In this document: positions 33,928-36,071 of the stretch, one piece after another | How positions within the stretch are numbered: position 1 is the first letter of the stretch | Layout: each line of letters opens with the position of its first letter | DNA from: Cytophagales bacterium | GTDB lineage: Bacteria; Bacteroidota; Bacteroidia; Cytophagales; Spirosomataceae | Assembly: GCA_013298865.1 (NCBI GenBank) | Contig: JAAFJL010000038.1 | Span: 1-36,071, forward strand | Direction: 5' to 3' | DNA: 36,071 bases | Notes under the pieces: model-generated | The model's input: the letters and a program-made list of their open reading frames with translations, nothing else | Told to the model about the DNA's origin: nothing | The model's database searches: none | Made by a program: the position numbers and the translations under genes

Positions 33928-34059
33928 TTCGCAAGTTTTGACTTTATGTATTACTTTAAAATTGCCTACAATATCTCATTTACACAATAAAATTCGTTAA
34001 TATAAATTCAATAACTGCTTGAAGCCCGTTGCTGAAAAGCTATAACTATCTCACAAACA

Positions 34060-34773
34060 ATGGAATACACTCAATTTAATCAACAATCGTATTTGTCGCC
34101 ACAGGAAATAGCGGCAGAAAATGCTCGTTTCATCACCAAGGTTTATGGTTGGATGTCACTTGCTTTAGTAGTTACAGGATTAACTGCTTTTTTTACAGCA
34201 AGTTCAGAAACGTTATTGACGCTAATTTTCTCTAACCGTCTGGTTTTCTTTGGTTTACTCATCGGCGAAGTCCTTTTGGTAGGTTATATTTCAGGGGCAA
34301 TCAATCGACTTTCAGCAACTACGGCAACTGCTCTTTTTCTATTTTATTCATTGCTGAACGGTTTAACAATGGCGAGTATTTTCTTGCTATATACTTCATC
34401 ATCAATTAGTTATGTTTTCGGAATCACGGCAGTTTCTTTTGGTGTAATGAGTTTTTATGGATACACTACAAAACGTGATTTAACAACCATCGGAAACCTG
34501 TGCGTTATGGCATTGGTAGGTGTTTTGATAGCTTCTTTAGTGAATTTTTTCTTACAAAGTGAAATGCTTTATTGGATAATTTCTTACGTTGGGGTGTTCA
34601 TTTTTATTGGTTTGATAGCTTATGATACTCAGAAAATAAAAGCCATGAATATCATTGGTAACGAAGGCACAGACGAAGACCATAAAGAAGCCATTTTAGG
34701 AGCATTGACGCTTTATCTTGACTTCATCAATTTATTCATTTTCTTATTAAGAATTTTGGGTAAAAGAAAGTAA
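34060..34773 (+). CDS. BI-1/YccA family membrane protein
   Basis: This 237-residue inner-membrane protein has a short cytoplasmic N-terminus and seven predicted helices. Family marks are VYGWMSLALVVTGLTAF, LLNGLTMASIFLLYTSSSI, ITAVSFGVMSFYGYTTK, and the C-terminal YDTQKI followed by LYLDFINLFIFLLRILG, with the half-buried Asp pair typical of Bax-inhibitor-1/TMBIM proteins. Bacterial homologues include calcium-leak channels and an FtsH modulator (YccA). It is alone, with a 170-base gap upstream and a hairpin-rich element downstream. Confidence 0.95.
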   Translation: MEYTQFNQQSYLSPQEIAAENARFITKVYGWMSLALVVTGLTAFFTASSETLLTLIFSNRLVFFGLLIGEVLLVGYISGAINRLSATTATALFLFYSLLNGLTMASIFLLYTSSSISYVFGITAVSFGVMSFYGYTTKRDLTTIGNLCVMALVGVLIASLVNFFLQSEMLYWIISYVGVFIFIGLIAYDTQKIKAMNIIGNEGTDEDHKEAILGALTLYLDFINLFIFLLRILGKRK

Positions 34774-34796
34774 CAGCAATTTCTTTTTTGGCAAAA

Positions 34797-34949
34797 GACC
34801 TCGAGAGAGGTCAATCATGATTAGCCATACGTGAAACGTATGGAATTGAAATATGAGCGAATTCAACCCCGAATGGGGTTGAAGCCACAGATTAATTCAT
34901 TTTCCCCGAGTTTCACTCAGGGCTAATCAAATTCAATCCTTTCAGGATT
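34797..34949. repeat. Multi-hairpin, cloverleaf-like intergenic element
   Basis: Five stems occur in 153 bases. Outer left: GACCTC-GAGA-GAGGTC (34797-34812). Closing stem: TGATTAG (34818-34824) with CTAATCA (34923-34929). Inside it are arm A CCATACGT-GAA-ACGTATGG (34825-34843), arm B TTCAACCCC-GAAT-GGGGTTGAA (34862-34883), and arm C CCCCGAGT-TTC-ACTCAGGG with one mismatch (34904-34922). Outer right: AATCCT-TTC-AGGATT (34935-34949). Arm A starts and arm C ends with no gap at the closing stem. There is no T run after the last stem, so a simple terminator is unlikely. Confidence 0.75.
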
Positions 34950-35065
34950 TCAAAAAAGAAATTGCTGAGAAAGTAATAACTATTTTATAACTATTTGATT
35001 ATTAGAAAGTTGTAAAATATATTCACAGTTTATTTTTGAAGATACTCTCTATTATAAGTACAAAA

Positions 35066-36071
35066 ATGACTCAACCAATCCCCACGATAGCCATATTCGA
35101 TATTGGAAAAACCAATAAAAAACTCTTTCTTTTTGATGAAGAATACAGAATTGTCTATGAAAAAATGGAGCAACTTCCTCAGACAATAGATGAAGATGGA
35201 GACCCCTGCGAAGATATAAATCTTATTACTACTTGGGTAAAAGAATCTTGGGCTGAGGTATTGACAAAGCCAGAATTTGATATTCAAGCCCTAAACTTTT
35301 CGACTTACGGAGCGAGCTTGGTTCATCTGGACGAGCATAAAAAATTAGTCACGCCGCTTTATGATTACATGAAACCATTCCCAGAAGATTTAAAGAATGA
35401 GTTTTATCAAAAATACGGTGGCGAAGAAGAGTTTTCTATCAAAACTGCATCTCCAGTTTTGGGAAATCTCAATTCGGGAATGCAAATGATTTTGTTGAAA
35501 TACCGAAAACCAGAGCTTTACAAAAAAATCAAATACACGCTTCATCTACCTCAGTATTTGCATTGGTTAATTACCCATAAACGCCGAACTGATATAACGA
35601 GTGTGGGTTGTCATACGAATCTTTGGAATTTCTCAAATAAAAAATACCACGAATGGGTTGAACAGGAGGGGTTTTTAGAGAAATTTGCTAAAATAAAAGT
35701 TTATGACGAAGTCACTAATATTGAAGTAAATGGTAAAAAAATTGTGGTAGGAAACGGACTTCATGACAGCTCCGCAGCCTTGATCCCGTACCAAGCTAAT
35801 TTTGATGAATCCTTTATTTTACTCTCGACAGGCACTTGGTGTATCAGTTTTAACCCATTTAATACATCGCCTCTCAATGCAGAAGAATTGCAATATGATT
35901 GTCTGAATTACTTGCACTATCGAGGTAAATCTATCAAAGCGTCAAGGCTTTTTGCTGGCAATGAGCATGAACAACAAGTAAAAAATATAGCATCTCATTT
36001 TCAGAAAGATGAAAACTACCATCTATCTGTTCGCTATGATTCTGCAATAATTGATGATTTGCAAATGCGAA
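35066..36071 (+). CDS. FGGY-family carbohydrate kinase, truncated by the window end
   Basis: This gene is cut off by the window edge after 335 codons. The N-terminus carries the FGGY ATPase motif AIFDIGKTNKKLFLFDE. It continues with a sugar-binding half (NFSTYGASLVHLD, then YDYMKPFPEDL), GCHTNLWNF, and the second ATPase-domain start GNGLHDSSAALIPY and LLSTGTWCISFNP. The form is closest to the Bacteroidota rhamnulokinase/L-fuculokinase-like group, but the sugar cannot be fixed without the rest and the neighbours. The start is the ATG after CAAAA; the GAAGATACTCTC upstream shows no promoter that I trust. Confidence 0.9.
   Translation, partial: MTQPIPTIAIFDIGKTNKKLFLFDEEYRIVYEKMEQLPQTIDEDGDPCEDINLITTWVKESWAEVLTKPEFDIQALNFSTYGASLVHLDEHKKLVTPLYDYMKPFPEDLKNEFYQKYGGEEEFSIKTASPVLGNLNSGMQMILLKYRKPELYKKIKYTLHLPQYLHWLITHKRRTDITSVGCHTNLWNFSNKKYHEWVEQEGFLEKFAKIKVYDEVTNIEVNGKKIVVGNGLHDSSAALIPYQANFDESFILLSTGTWCISFNPFNTSPLNAEELQYDCLNYLHYRGKSIKASRLFAGNEHEQQVKNIASHFQKDENYHLSVRYDSAIIDDLQMR

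Noticed and set aside
34774..34796. Simple terminator for the BI-1 gene at the GACCTC/GAGGTC hairpin
   Set aside because: No T tract follows the 6-bp stem (34797-34812); it is better treated as part of the larger structured element.
34818..34929. tRNA or tRNA-like RNA for the cloverleaf element
   Set aside because: Arms are 8-9 bp with 3-4 base loops. There is no 7-base anticodon loop, no TTC-purine T-loop geometry and no CCA-side discriminator, and the total is 112 bases.

Overview
The window is about 36 kb of low-GC chromosome from a member of the Bacteroidota, most likely Cytophagales (Spirosomataceae-like). The signs are a GldE gliding-motility protein next to ssb and mutY, start sites without Shine-Dalgarno sequences, TAnnTTTG-type -7 promoter elements, a Bacteroidota-style HU, an AURKAIP1/COX24-domain mini-protein, DUF4349 and DUF2911 proteins, and a large clade-2-like IleS. 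There is no rRNA, tRNA, CRISPR array, prophage or insertion sequence. Most of the content is housekeeping, with small accessory genes between.

Layout. 1-900: two overlapping paralogous cysteine-rich lipoproteins (minus). 1-8 kb: ileS, a secreted EreA/ChaN-superfamily-like protein and dxs (plus), each followed by a terminator-like hairpin. 8-13.7 kb, minus strand: mutY, a Uma2-family protein, ssb, gldE and a beta-propeller-like lipoprotein, then mscS-type channel. 14-18.8 kb, plus strand: HU, a TPR protein, a 29-residue COX24-domain protein, rng, smpB and lptB. 18.8-21.9 kb: a secreted M20 dipeptidase (minus), a small membrane protein and a DUF4349 lipoprotein (plus). 21.9-25 kb, minus strand: an ECF sigma factor, a membrane anti-sigma-like protein and an outer-membrane barrel, which look like a self-contained envelope signalling unit. 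25-32.5 kb: murI, then the membrane-arm genes of complex I, nuoL-nuoM-nuoN (minus), interrupted by an opposite-strand LytS-type histidine kinase. 32.6-36 kb, plus strand: acyl-CoA thioesterase, DUF2911 protein, BI-1/YccA membrane protein and a truncated FGGY sugar kinase.

The part not explained by ordinary genes is a set of 7-bp-period repeats. They sit a few bases after the stop codons of ssb, nuoN, murI and the DUF2911 gene, just before ileS, murI and the anti-sigma gene, and once in frame inside ileS. They fall into two sequence families (about ARTTAGC and TGAGNTA). The best array is 14 perfect heptamers next to nuoN. It faces a degenerate array of the reverse-complement unit, so the murI/nuoN gap could fold into a long hairpin. 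A second unexplained structure is a roughly 150-bp multi-hairpin element after the BI-1 gene. Its three inner arms are closed by a 7-bp stem with no unpaired base at two of the junctions, giving a cloverleaf shape. Both need genome-wide searches to learn whether they are mobile or dispersed elements.

Product calls rest on reading the translated proteins and recognised motifs; no database search was run.
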